From assembly GCF_003429105.1 (NCBI RefSeq), contig NZ_QVTD01000007.1, positions 1 through 61,533 on the forward strand: a stretch of 61,533 bases of DNA, read 5' to 3'. The stretch's first letter is position 1; each line of letters starts with the position of its first letter. This stretch comes from Peribacillus glennii (lineage in GTDB: Bacteria > Bacillota > Bacilli > Bacillales > DSM-1321). The notes beneath the pieces were generated by a model, which was not told the DNA's origin, did no database searches, and worked only from the letters and a program-made list of their open reading frames with translations. Both the position numbers and the translations under genes were made by a program. Positions 47,060 to 56,325 of this stretch are shown here, piece by piece.

Positions 47060-47170
47060 AATGCCTTATCCTACCTTTGAATGTAAGTTTCGTTTCACTC
47101 TCCCAACCTGTACGATAAAAATTATCTCTTAATTGAGCATGACCACATTTTGGGCTGGGACTCTCCTCTC
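47060..47170 (-). pseudogene. Relic of the zinc-ribbon gene before zwf2
   Basis: On the minus strand a stretch reads PKCGHAQLRDNFYRTG, matching PKCGHDHLREFIFNVQ of the intact protein at 40437-40598, including the second Cys knuckle. The first cysteine of that knuckle, the whole first knuckle and the start codon are lost. Its place between the HxlR-like promoter and zwf mirrors the intact copy. Confidence 0.65.
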
Positions 47171-47352
47171 GTAGATGTTTTGTTAAAGCAACAGCATGCA
47201 TGCAAAAATTAATAAAAGCGTGTTGCTATATTTTATTGGAATACCGCTATATTCTAATGACCTATCATCATTGATATCCTTTTGATGCTCTAATTAGTTT
47301 GTTGTTTTTTACTTGCAGTATCCCCAAATCCAGCAATTACTTGAGCCAAATT

Positions 47353-47391
47353 AGTATATTATCTATGTTTTATTTTTGTAAGTACGCACTT
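47353..47391 (-). promoter_or_regulatory. HxlR-like box and promoter of the zwf2 unit
   Basis: On the minus strand the box AAGTGCGTACT (47391-47381) is followed after exactly 22 nt by TATACT (47358-47353). Upstream is the half-site ACTATATGTCAATA. The 22-bp spacer differs almost completely from that of zwf1, so the spacing itself seems to be conserved. Confidence 0.7.
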
Positions 47392-47476
47392 TATTGACAT
47401 ATAGTTACATTTATATAACATAGTATAAAAAATAATACTATTGATAAGAATGTGAACTTGATCCTATACCAAGAGT

Positions 47477-47526
47477 AAAAAACCAAGGGCAGCGACTATA
47501 CATAAATCGCTGCCCTTGGCTTTTTA
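47477..47526 (-). terminator. Terminator after hxlR
   Basis: A perfect 13-bp inverted repeat CCAAGGGCAGCGA/TCGCTGCCCTTGG is flanked by A and T runs on both sides, so it could work in both directions. It ends the hxlR transcript about 140 bp after the stop codon. Confidence 0.85.
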
Positions 47527-47663
47527 GTTACTGATTCCTTTAATGAATGTTGTATTTTTTCTCCAATCTTATTTGATGCGTATCGATACGAGATAAAGTG
47601 AAACATCCTTTTGTAGGCTTTTACTGCCCGTTATTGCGAATCCTAAAAGAAGGGATTGTTTTT

Positions 47664-48029
47664 CTACTTGATAGCCTCTTTACTTTCTGCCTGGTTCCCA
47701 ACGACATTCTCCATATAGTTTTTACCCCAATTATACATAGAATCAAGAATCGGCATCAGGCTTTTACCTTGTTCTGTCAGTGAATACTCCACTTTCGGAG
47801 GTACAATTGGATAAACTTCGCGATGAACAATCAAATCTTCTTCCAGCTCGCGAAGCTGGTTAACAAGCATTCTTTGGGTAATGCCCGGCATGAGAGCCTT
47901 CAGTTTACCAAAACGCTGGGTCCCTTCCTTGCCGAGGTGCCACAAAATAAGCATCTTCCATTTACCGCCAATAATAGAAAGGGTCAATTCCTTTTCACAG
48001 TTAAATGTTTTATCCTGTATCCTTGACAT
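47664..48029 (-). CDS. hxlR: HxlR transcriptional activator, copy 1
   Basis: A 121-residue winged-helix regulator of the HxlR (DUF24) family that in B. subtilis activates hxlAB in response to formaldehyde. The conserved [24 protein letters not shown] carries the sensing cysteine (Cys11) and the start of the DNA-binding fold; [50 protein letters not shown] is the recognition wing region. It is divergent from hxlA with the HxlR box between them, and GGAGGTG precedes the ATG. Protein length and sequence are very close to B. subtilis HxlR (120). Confidence 0.95.
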   Translation of the reverse strand: MSRIQDKTFNCEKELTLSIIGGKWKMLILWHLGKEGTQRFGKLKALMPGITQRMLVNQLRELEEDLIVHREVYPIVPPKVEYSLTEQGKSLMPILDSMYNWGKNYMENVVGNQAESKEAIK

Positions 48030-48078
48030 TCATATCACCTCCGACTTGTATTATAACCAATAGTATACTTTTTATCAC

Positions 48079-48129
48079 TATGTAAAAATAAAGTGTGTAC
48101 TTCCAATAATTTAACACACCCAGTAAAAT
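48079..48129 (+). promoter_or_regulatory. HxlR-binding region and promoter of hxlAB
   Basis: The box AAGTGTGTACT (48091-48101), preceded by the half-site ACTATGTAAAAATA, is followed after exactly 22 nt by a -10 TAAAAT (48124-48129). This is the divergent hxlR-hxlA region, where B. subtilis HxlR binds two 25-bp sites. The hxlR promoter faces the other way with a -10 TATAAT at about 48052-48057. Confidence 0.75.
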
Positions 48130-48243
48130 GGCATCTGTAACATGGTTAAGGAGAACCTTGGTTACACTTGCCAAAGACCTAATTTTGGGAACTGGGCATT
48201 ATTAATACTGTTATACAAAAAAATTATTAGGAGTGAAGTATAG

Positions 48244-48876
48244 ATGGAATTACAATTAGCATTAGATTTAGTCAACATTCCACAAGCAATTGAACTGGTG
48301 AAAGAAGTGGAAGAGCATATTGATATCGTAGAAATCGGAACGCCGGTTGTTATTAATGAAGGTCTTAGAGCAGTAAAAGAAATGAAAGAAGCTTTCCCTT
48401 CATTAAAAGTGTTAGCAGACCTAAAAATTATGGATGCAGCCGGATATGAAGTCATGAAGGCTTCTGAAGCTGGCGCTGATATCATCACTATCCTTGGTGC
48501 AGCCGAAGATATGTCAATCAAAGGTGCTGTTGAAGAAGCTAAAAAACAAGGCAAAAAAATCCTTGTTGATATGATCGCTGTGAAGGATCTTGAAACTCGT
48601 GCTCAAGAAGTGGATGCATTTGGCGTTGACTACATCTGTGTGCACACTGGATACGATCTCCAAGCAGTTGGGAAAAATTCTTTTGAAGACCTTCAAACCA
48701 TTAAACGTGTTGTTAAAAATGCAAAAACTGCAGTTGCAGGCGGCATTAAATTAGAAACACTTCCGGAAGTCATAAAAGCACAACCTGACCTTGTCATTGT
48801 TGGTGGCGGTATCACTGGACAAGCTGATATTAAAGGTGCAGCTGCCCAAATGCAAAAATTGGTTAAACAAGGCTAA
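48244..48876 (+). CDS. hxlA: 3-hexulose-6-phosphate synthase
   Basis: Fixes formaldehyde onto ribulose-5-phosphate to give D-arabino-3-hexulose-6-phosphate, the first step of the RuMP pathway. At 210 residues it is the same length as B. subtilis HxlA and follows it closely. The (beta/alpha)8 orotidine-decarboxylase-like fold shows LALDLVNIPQAIELV, KVLADLKIMDAAGYEVMKAS with the metal-binding DLKIMDA motif, YICVHTGYDLQA and the phosphate-binding VAGGIKLETLP and IVGGGIT. AGGAGTG precedes the ATG. It is co-transcribed with hxlB, 8 bp downstream, and a remnant of a second copy is at 50456. Confidence 0.97.
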   Translation: MELQLALDLVNIPQAIELVKEVEEHIDIVEIGTPVVINEGLRAVKEMKEAFPSLKVLADLKIMDAAGYEVMKASEAGADIITILGAAEDMSIKGAVEEAKKQGKKILVDMIAVKDLETRAQEVDAFGVDYICVHTGYDLQAVGKNSFEDLQTIKRVVKNAKTAVAGGIKLETLPEVIKAQPDLVIVGGGITGQADIKGAAAQMQKLVKQG

Positions 48877-48884
48877 CCACCAAT

Positions 48885-49442
48885 ATGCAGACTACTCAAT
48901 ATTTAGCTGAAATCATAAAAGAACTTAATCGTACAGTAAACTTAATAGCTGACGAAGAAGCTGAAAAACTGGTTAACGGGATTCTTGAATCAGAGAAGGT
49001 CTTTGTAGCTGGTGCAGGAAGATCTGGGCTTATGGGTAAATCCTTTGCAATGCGAATGATGCACATGGGGATAGATGCTTATGTGATTGGCGAAACCGTA
49101 ACCCCTAACTTTGAAAAAGATGATATTTTGATCATCGGATCAGGTTCAGGAGAAACAAAAAGTTTGGTCTCCATGGCTGCGAATGCAAAAAACATCGGTG
49201 GGACTATTGCAACAGCAACAATATTTCCTGAATCCACCATCGGGAAATTAGCGGATATCGCAATAAAATTGCCTGGCTCACCCAAAGACCAGTCAGAAGG
49301 CGACTATAAAACAATCCAGCCGATGGGCTCTCTTTTTGAGCAAACTCTCTTACTTTTTTACGATGCTGTGATCCTGAGGTTCATGGACAAAAAAGGCTTA
49401 GATACCAATACGATGTACGGCAAACATGCCAATTTGGAATAA
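48885..49442 (+). CDS. hxlB: 6-phospho-3-hexuloisomerase
   Basis: Isomerises the HxlA product to fructose-6-phosphate. 185 residues, the B. subtilis length, with a SIS-domain sugar-phosphate isomerase fold: VFVAGAGRSGLMGKSFAMRMMHMG, VIGETVTPNFEKDDILIIGSGSGETKSLV and the C-terminal QPMGSLFEQTLLLFYDAVILR. It starts 8 bp after hxlA and completes the formaldehyde-fixing pair. With pgi, zwf and gnd in the same window, its product can either enter glycolysis or be cycled to CO2. Confidence 0.96.
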   Translation: MQTTQYLAEIIKELNRTVNLIADEEAEKLVNGILESEKVFVAGAGRSGLMGKSFAMRMMHMGIDAYVIGETVTPNFEKDDILIIGSGSGETKSLVSMAANAKNIGGTIATATIFPESTIGKLADIAIKLPGSPKDQSEGDYKTIQPMGSLFEQTLLLFYDAVILRFMDKKGLDTNTMYGKHANLE

Positions 49443-49612
49443 AGTAGTAAACCATTTATCCAAATTAACAACATTAGTTTTCGGGCTTTCTAAACAATTA
49501 ATGATAAGGTTCATTCTGAGAAGACACCAGCGAGTCAACGAAGATGTAAAATAAAAAAAACACTTTAAAATAATAATAGTCTTGTTCCCATCAAGTAGAC
49601 AATGTTCAATTA

Positions 49613-49649
49613 GCGCGTGCCGATATTCAATTGGCGCGCGTTTTTTATT
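49613..49649 (+). terminator. Terminator after hxlAB
   Basis: GCGCGTGCC and GGCGCGCG pair around an 11-nt loop and are followed by TTTTTTATTTT, about 170 bp after the hxlB stop codon. Confidence 0.65.
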
Positions 49650-49810
49650 TTGTTTTGAGTTCGTTTGGTCATTGTGTTGTTCCCGTAAATCCTGTTCCTC
49701 CCTAGCCTTTTCTCACATTGTGGCTGAGTTGCTTTCCATTTATAATAGCTTGAACGTTTGATATAGCCGATTTCCAATAACATGGTGATAGGTACGTTCC
49801 CCTTAGTCAC
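49650..49810 (-). mobile_element. IS3-family transposase (orfB) remnant
   Basis: A minus-strand frame reads MLLEIGYIKRSSYYKWKATQ, matching the start of IS3-type OrfB proteins, where an (S/R)xSYYKW motif is characteristic. A decayed piece reading RIYGNNTMTKR then stands in for the usual GIYGYRRMT segment. The DDE catalytic domain is absent. Together with the orfA scrap at 36420 it shows that IS3-type elements once lay on both sides of the zwf-pgi-hxl block. Confidence 0.6.
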
Positions 49811-49862
49811 TGCACAAAAAAGACCACAAGTCTTGACTTTTTAACGTCTACTTGTGGTCTTT
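49811..49862 (-). terminator. Terminator after the second hxlR
   Basis: On the minus strand AAAGACCACAAGTAGAC and GTCAAGACTTGTGGTCTT form a long stem followed by TTTTTT. Half of it recurs in the relic at 30334. Confidence 0.8.
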
Positions 49863-49876
49863 AGTTGGGAGGATTG

Positions 49877-50242
49877 CTATTTAATAGACGCACTTTTATT
49901 TGCTGGAGTGCCAATCACATTTTCCATATAGTTTTTTCCCCACTTGTACATAGAATCCAGAATCGGGAGCAAAGTATGTCCTTCTTCAGTTAGTGAATAC
50001 TCTACTTTTGGCGGAACAACTGGGTATACTTGACGTTTTACAATAAAATCATCTTCCAGCTCCCGCAGCTGATTCACCAGCATTCTTTGCGTAATGCCCG
50101 GCATAAGGGCTTTTAATTCGCCAAACCGCTTGGTCAATTCTTTGCCTAAATGCCATAAAATAAGCATTTTCCACTTCCCGCCAATAACCGAAAGGGTCAA
50201 TTCTTTTTCACAGTTAAATGTTTTGTCATGCATACGTGCCAT
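49877..50242 (-). CDS. hxlR: HxlR transcriptional regulator, copy 2
   Basis: A 121-residue HxlR, highly similar to copy 1: it keeps [27 protein letters not shown] with the sensing cysteine and the recognition region ending in [12 protein letters not shown]. The start is the ATG of [10 protein letters not shown] with GGAGGTG upstream. It is divergent from a dead hxlA-hxlB fusion, with an HxlR-like box between. It is thus an intact regulator whose own target operon is lost; it could still act on the boxes before hxlA, zwf and adh, or have diverged in specificity. Confidence 0.92.
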   Translation of the reverse strand: MARMHDKTFNCEKELTLSVIGGKWKMLILWHLGKELTKRFGELKALMPGITQRMLVNQLRELEDDFIVKRQVYPVVPPKVEYSLTEEGHTLLPILDSMYKWGKNYMENVIGTPANKSASIK

Positions 50243-50305
50243 TTGTTTCACCTCCACGACCACATATTATAACATATAGTATACTTTTCGACACTACGTA
50301 AAATA

Positions 50306-50344
50306 AAGTACGTACCTCCAATTATTTAACATATCCAGTTAACT
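50306..50344 (+). promoter_or_regulatory. HxlR-like box and promoter of the dead hxlAB copy
   Basis: The box AAGTACGTACC (50306-50316), preceded by ACTACGTAAAATA, is followed after 22 nt by TTAACT (50339-50344), a weakened -10. The layout matches the functional hxlAB promoter. Confidence 0.65.
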
Positions 50345-50455
50345 GGCATCTGTAAGAAGGTTAGGACCATGGATACACTTGTCGGGAGACCTAAAGTGGG
50401 GAGCCGGGCATTTTCAATGCTGTTAAACAAAAAAATGATTTGGAGAGAAGTATAG

Positions 50456-50625
50456 ATGGAATTACATTTAGCATAAGATTTAGTCAACATTCCACAAGCA
50501 GTTGTACTGGTTACAGAAGTGGAGAGCATTTCGATATGAAAAAGATGGATATATTAATCCTCGGATCCGGTTTCGGGGAAACAAAAAGCTTAGTTTCTAT
50601 TGCTGAAAAAGCAAAAAAGCATTGA
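50456..50625 (+). pseudogene. Deleted hxlA-hxlB copy
   Basis: It opens like hxlA (ATGGAATTACATTTAGCA) behind a good ribosome site, but codon 6 is a TAA stop and the match ends after about 25 codons at a GTGGA-GAGCAT junction. It then continues with hxlB sequence (a frame reading KMDILILGSGFGETKSLVSIAEKAKK), corresponding to hxlB codons of the FEKDDILIIGSGSGETKSLV segment. More than 80% of the two genes is deleted. No function can remain. Confidence 0.85.
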
Positions 50626-50697
50626 CATTAAGAATGCAGCAGTAGCCCTTCCTCTTGTTTAGATGCCAAATACGCATATTCAGATTATGAGTTACTT

Positions 50698-50905
50698 TTA
50701 TTCTTCTCGATAGAAAACCATTCCTGCATGATAAAAAATTCCATGTCGAAAATCACCATCTGCAGTAAAACCAGTATCATCTACATAATCGATATGATCG
50801 CCTGTAATTGTGTAACTTCCTTTATAAGCACTTTTTCTGTTTCCGCGAGCCTCATTGTATCGGTAGTTAGGCAGGAGTTCATGACGGATGTATCCGTCTT
50901 TCGTT
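50698..50905 (-). pseudogene. Truncated Atu4866-domain gene
   Basis: The minus-strand frame TKDGYIRHELLPNYRYNEA through SYTITGDHIDYVDDTGFTADG to YHAGMVFYREE matches the small Atu4866-type domain family from near its start to its end. The N terminus is replaced by antisense sequence of the neighbouring AraC relic. This family is commonly divergent from an AraC regulator, as the remains here suggest. Function unknown. Confidence 0.55.
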
Positions 50906-51345
50906 ATTCTTTTAGATGCACCAGAGGATATTCCCGTACTCGCACCTTTAGTGATCCGTGAAATTCTATACCGAATTCTACAAGATAAACAAGGTGATTC
51001 TGTAAAACAGACAGCCATGATCTGTAGTCATGCGCAGCGTATCGCCAAAGTGATTCATATCATAAAGCAAGATTTTGCTAAGCCTTTGCGCATTGAAGAA
51101 CTAGCTTTAACTGCTAACATGAGTTCTTCATCTTGCATCATCATTTTAAACAAGTTACGGGATTGAGTCCTTTGCAATATCAAAAACAATTAAGGTTACA
51201 AGAGGCTCGTCGCCTCATGCTTTCTGAGACAGAGGACGCTGCAAATGCTGCATTCAAGTTGGATATGAGAGTCCTTCTCAATACAGTCGTGAATATGCTC
51301 GATTGTTTGGTCTGCCTCCTTTCAGCGATATAAAACGCTTTCGTT
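50890..51345 (+). pseudogene. Broken AraC-family regulator
   Basis: Pieces cover the end of an AraC-type ligand domain (PLVIREILYRILQDKQGD) and its DNA-binding domain: [31 protein letters not shown], then after a frameshift near 51150 [29 protein letters not shown], then [14 protein letters not shown] with another shift. The N-terminal half of the gene is missing. At least two frameshifts make it non-functional. Confidence 0.75.
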
Positions 51346-51472
51346 AATCATAACTCTTCACTTGTCCCTTTTGATTGAAGCAGGTGTAGCAGTATAGGAG
51401 ATTAAGGAGAATTCATGACATTCAGCATTAATGGAACTATGATGTTTCTGCTCATACACTGCCAACAATGAA

Positions 51473-51516
51473 GAAAAGGCCTCCCACCAGTTCATTAAAC
51501 TGATGAAAGACCTTCT
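51473..51516 (-). terminator. groEL terminator
   Basis: On the minus strand AAGGTCTTTCATCAGTTTA, a loop, then GAACTGGTGGGAGGCCTT form a long hairpin followed by TTCTTC. It is the original of the copies at 36117 and 34683. It lies about 120 bp after the groEL stop codon. Confidence 0.75.
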
Positions 51517-51633
51517 CTAATATAATGAGCTTTTAGTTTATAGAATGAGCATTTTTTACTCACTATGAGTAAATGCATGAGCATTCATTCTTCTTCCACT
51601 TAAAAACTCCTATATATCAAGGCTTTATGATGC

Positions 51634-53601
<1,968 letters not shown>

Positions 53602-53647
53602 GTGAAACAACCTCCTCGGGATTCTTTGAATATTGTTCTGAAATTTG

Positions 53648-53687
53648 TTAGCACTCTATAACCTCGAGTGCTAACACAATTATTATA
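53648..53687 (-). promoter_or_regulatory. groESL promoter with CIRCE operator
   Basis: The perfect inverted repeat TTAGCACTC-N9-GAGTGCTAA (53648-53674) is the CIRCE element bound by the HrcA repressor. On the minus strand a -10 TATAAT lies just upstream at 53687-53682, with an imperfect -35 region near TTGCAA. The operator lies at the transcription start, so repression is by HrcA and relieved by heat. Confidence 0.93.
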
Positions 53688-53998
53688 TTAAATAAATCAT
53701 TGCTTTTTTGCAAGCCTGAAGATAAAAAAATTCTCATTAATTTCCTGAAAAAATTCGGGAGCATAAAAAAGGATCCATCTCGTTTTTAGAAAAAAGAATG
53801 GGCTGCGATTCATACATTGGAGTTATGATGGGAAATTTGATACCCTTTAGGTTAGGGCCTAACTATTATGACCATAATTTCCTTTTGGCAACCATGTTTT
53901 TCTATTTGAAATAACGCGGCATCCAACATCAACCCCCGGATGTTCGTATAAAATAAATACGCAGGCGTCACCACCATCCATTAAAGGAGAAATATTAG
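53688..53998. other. Intergenic region between groESL and ydiL
   Basis: About 310 bp separating two divergent units. Besides the groESL -35 region on its left edge and the ydiL ribosome site (AAAGGAG) on its right edge, I see no gene and no clear structure. Confidence 0.5.
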
Positions 53999-54733
53999 TT
54001 GAAGAGAGAGTACTGGTTTGTAATCATCACCTATATCGCAATGCAATTATCAACCATTGTGGGGGTGCCCATCCTGACCGTTATCGGATTGAAACTCGGA
54101 TATCCGGCAGATGAGGTCGCCATGAAATCTGGGGCATACTGGATTGTCATCAGTTTTTTTGTGGCACTCCTGCTCGTTCTATTCTTTATGCGGGAAGATA
54201 TGAAGAATGATGTCAACGTTAGGAATAAGGCTTCAATTCCCGTCTCAGTGGGATGGGCGATTGCCGGTGTATTTCTTGCCCTTTTTTCCCAATCGATTGC
54301 AGGTGCGATTGAACAAATGCTTGGCATAAAACCCGGATCTGAGAACACCCAGCAAATCCTTTCACTCATTGAACACGTCCCCTTGGTGATTTTTGTAAGC
54401 TCTGTCATTGGGCCTATTCTGGAGGAAATCATTTTCAGAAAAATAATATTTGGTTCCCTGTATAAACGATTTAATTTTTTTATTTCGGCTTTCATAAGCT
54501 CAGTCATTTTTGGCCTCGCGCATTTTGAATTGGTCCACATCCTCTTGTATTCAGCAATGGGTTTCACCTTTGCTTTTTTATATGTCAGGACAAAACGGAT
54601 CCTTGTCCCCATTTTTGCCCATATAGCGATGAACACGTTGGTTGTTGTTTTTCAGTCGGTTTATCGGGATGATATTGAAAAGATGGTTCGGGAAATGGAA
54701 AATGCAATGGCCTTCATCGGAGGTTTACTATGA
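53999..54733 (+). CDS. ydiL: CPBP-family intramembrane protease YdiL
   Basis: A 244-residue membrane protein of the CAAX protease/bacteriocin-processing (Abi) family, the same length and position as B. subtilis YdiL. The catalytic motifs are EEIIFRKIIFG (EExxxR, near residue 142), FGLAHF (FxxxH, near 175) and the HIAMN motif (near 207), lying in or next to membrane helices. About seven spans are predicted. It starts with a TTG, AAAGGAG being 8-9 nt upstream. Relatives process lipoprotein- or peptide-type substrates; the substrate here is unknown. It overlaps ydiK by 4 bp. Confidence 0.92.
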   Translation: MKREYWFVIITYIAMQLSTIVGVPILTVIGLKLGYPADEVAMKSGAYWIVISFFVALLLVLFFMREDMKNDVNVRNKASIPVSVGWAIAGVFLALFSQSIAGAIEQMLGIKPGSENTQQILSLIEHVPLVIFVSSVIGPILEEIIFRKIIFGSLYKRFNFFISAFISSVIFGLAHFELVHILLYSAMGFTFAFLYVRTKRILVPIFAHIAMNTLVVVFQSVYRDDIEKMVREMENAMAFIGGLL

Positions 54734-54936
54734 GACGCTCACCATTAACAGCAGGATTACTTTACTTGGGTTTAGGGGTACTGTTTACCATTTTCGCCGT
54801 TCAGAATGTTTCTGAGTCCGGCTGGGGATTTTTCTCTTATCTATTCGTGATCCTGGCCACCCTCGATTTTGGCTCCGGGATTCGCATGATCATGCTGCAT
54901 ATTAAAATAAAATCCATCCAAAAGAATAAGAAGTAA
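54730..54936 (+). CDS. ydiK: Small membrane protein YdiK (DUF4305)
   Basis: A 68-residue protein with two membrane helices (about 8-25 and 32-55) and a basic C-terminal end (KIKSIQKNKK). It matches B. subtilis YdiK in size, order and the ATGA overlap with ydiL, so the two are translationally coupled. Function unknown. Confidence 0.85.
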   Translation: MRRSPLTAGLLYLGLGVLFTIFAVQNVSESGWGFFSYLFVILATLDFGSGIRMIMLHIKIKSIQKNKK

Positions 54937-54972
54937 ACAAAAACGCTGCCCCATACGAAGGCAGCGTTTTGT
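54936..54972. terminator. Bidirectional terminator between ydiK and rex
   Basis: AAAACGCTGCC/GGCAGCGTTTT forms a stem flanked by an A run and a T run, placed between the convergent ydiLK and rex transcripts. Confidence 0.85.
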
Positions 54973-55644
54973 TTACTTATCGGTTGAAACGGTCTCTTCT
55001 TGCTCCGCTACCGGGTAATGCTTTAAGAAATAGACCAATGATTGCAGTTCAACAGCGAGGTCGATATGGTGAATCCTGATTGAGGAAGGCACATTCAGCC
55101 TTGCAGGTGTGAAATTCAGGATGCCTTTTATTTCTGACTGGACCAGCCTGTCCGTAATCGGCTGCGCTACCTGTGCCGGAACTGTTAATATGGCAACAGT
55201 CACGTTTTGTTCCTCCAGCCTTTTTTCAATCTCGTCCATATGGTAAACAGGCACATCCCCTATTTTTGTTCCTACCTTATTTTCGTCAACATCAAAGGCC
55301 ATTTCAATCTTTGTATTATTATTCTTTAAAAAGTTGTAATTTAAAAATGCGGTTCCGAGATTCCCTACACCGATCAATGCAACTTCCGTCAATTCATCCT
55401 GGTCAAGCGTTTTTCTGAAGAAGGACAACAGGTAATTTACATTGTAGCCATACCCTTTTTTCCCAAGAGCGCCAAAGTAGGAGAAATCCCGCCTGATCGT
55501 CGCAGAATCAACTTTTACAGCTTCGCTAAGCTCTGCGGAAGAAACTCTTTGTTTCCCTGATGAATGAAGATTTTGCAAAAAGCGATAGTATAATGGCAGC
55601 CTTTTGGCCGTTGCTTGCGGAATCCTCATTGGTTCCTGGTTCAT
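54973..55644 (-). CDS. rex: Redox-sensing repressor Rex
   Basis: Represses fermentation and respiration genes and releases DNA when NADH rises. The 223-residue protein has a winged helix ([19 protein letters not shown] and [35 protein letters not shown], about 7-75) and a Rossmann domain with the NAD(H)-binding [12 protein letters not shown] (near residue 92), ending in a domain-swapped helix ([18 protein letters not shown]). It corresponds to YdiH. Since the formaldehyde cycle in this window yields NAD(P)H, Rex would sense part of its output; no direct link is shown. Confidence 0.96.
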   Translation of the reverse strand: MNQEPMRIPQATAKRLPLYYRFLQNLHSSGKQRVSSAELSEAVKVDSATIRRDFSYFGALGKKGYGYNVNYLLSFFRKTLDQDELTEVALIGVGNLGTAFLNYNFLKNNNTKIEMAFDVDENKVGTKIGDVPVYHMDEIEKRLEEQNVTVAILTVPAQVAQPITDRLVQSEIKGILNFTPARLNVPSSIRIHHIDLAVELQSLVYFLKHYPVAEQEETVSTDK

Positions 55645-55686
55645 TGTTTTCCCCCGCTTTCTTACATCTTTCCTCCGTATGGACCG

Positions 55687-56187
55687 TCATTCTTTTTGAT
55701 TGATTTGCCGTTTATAGTCTGGGCTCGATACTCCGCCTGTCTTCTCTACTAAATAGGTTGGGCCTATGACCATTCCCTTATCGACAGCCTTGCACATGTC
55801 GTATACGGTAAGTGCGGTAACAGACGCTGCTGTTAGCGCTTCCATTTCTACTCCTGTACTTCCTTTTGTCTTAGCTGTAACGGTAATCACCAGCCGATGG
55901 CCACGTTTTTCTTTTTCCCACTGAAAAGATATGTTAACCCCTGAGAGCGGGATTGGATGGCACATCGGGATTATGGTAGAAGTACTTTTGCTTGCCATTA
56001 TGCCTGCAACCTGAGCCACAGCAAGGACGTCCCCTTTTTTCATGGTATTCGCAGCAATACTTTCAAATATTTCATCATTCAATAATATACTTGATTGCGC
56101 GATGGCAGTCCGCACGGTCTCTGGCTTATCGCTGACATCGACCATCTTCGCCCTGCCTTGCTCGTTAAAATGCGTAAATTCAGCCAA
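55687..56187 (-). CDS. moaC: Molybdenum cofactor synthesis protein MoaC
   Basis: Cyclic pyranopterin monophosphate synthase, acting with MoaA in the first step of molybdenum cofactor synthesis. About 166 residues from a TTG start ([21 protein letters not shown]) with AGAGGTG upstream; the GTG three codons earlier lies inside that ribosome site. Conserved features are [18 protein letters not shown]-like [22 protein letters not shown] with the active histidine, and [32 protein letters not shown]. It occupies the ydiG position. No other moa gene is in the window. Confidence 0.94.
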   Translation of the reverse strand: MAEFTHFNEQGRAKMVDVSDKPETVRTAIAQSSILLNDEIFESIAANTMKKGDVLAVAQVAGIMASKSTSTIIPMCHPIPLSGVNISFQWEKEKRGHRLVITVTAKTKGSTGVEMEALTAASVTALTVYDMCKAVDKGMVIGPTYLVEKTGGVSSPDYKRQINQKE

Positions 56188-56325
56188 AATGAACACCTCT
56201 CAAATTGATAATACACTATTTCTCCATTTTTGTGTGAAGATTGTTGACTTTTTCACAAATCAGCCCTGTTGGCGAGATAAGCCTCAATGAGTTACACTAT
56301 TAATATTGCATTAGAGGTGAAAATA

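Larger units (their letters stand above)
46973..47663. other. Intergenic region between zwf2 and hxlR
   Basis: About 690 bp without an intact gene. From left to right it contains the zinc-ribbon relic (47060-47170), an AT-rich leader, the HxlR-like zwf2 promoter (47353-47391) and the hxlR terminator (47477-47526). Confidence 0.6.
49443..49876. other. Intergenic region between hxlB and the second hxlR
   Basis: No intact gene. It contains the hxlAB terminator, an IS3-family orfB scrap and the terminator of the second hxlR, each listed separately. The first 160 bp show nothing I recognise. Confidence 0.6.

Noticed and set aside
54031..54636. 201-codon minus-strand open frame opposite ydiL
   Set aside because: ydiL carries all three CPBP motifs on the plus strand; the opposite frame is a mirror of it with no domain.
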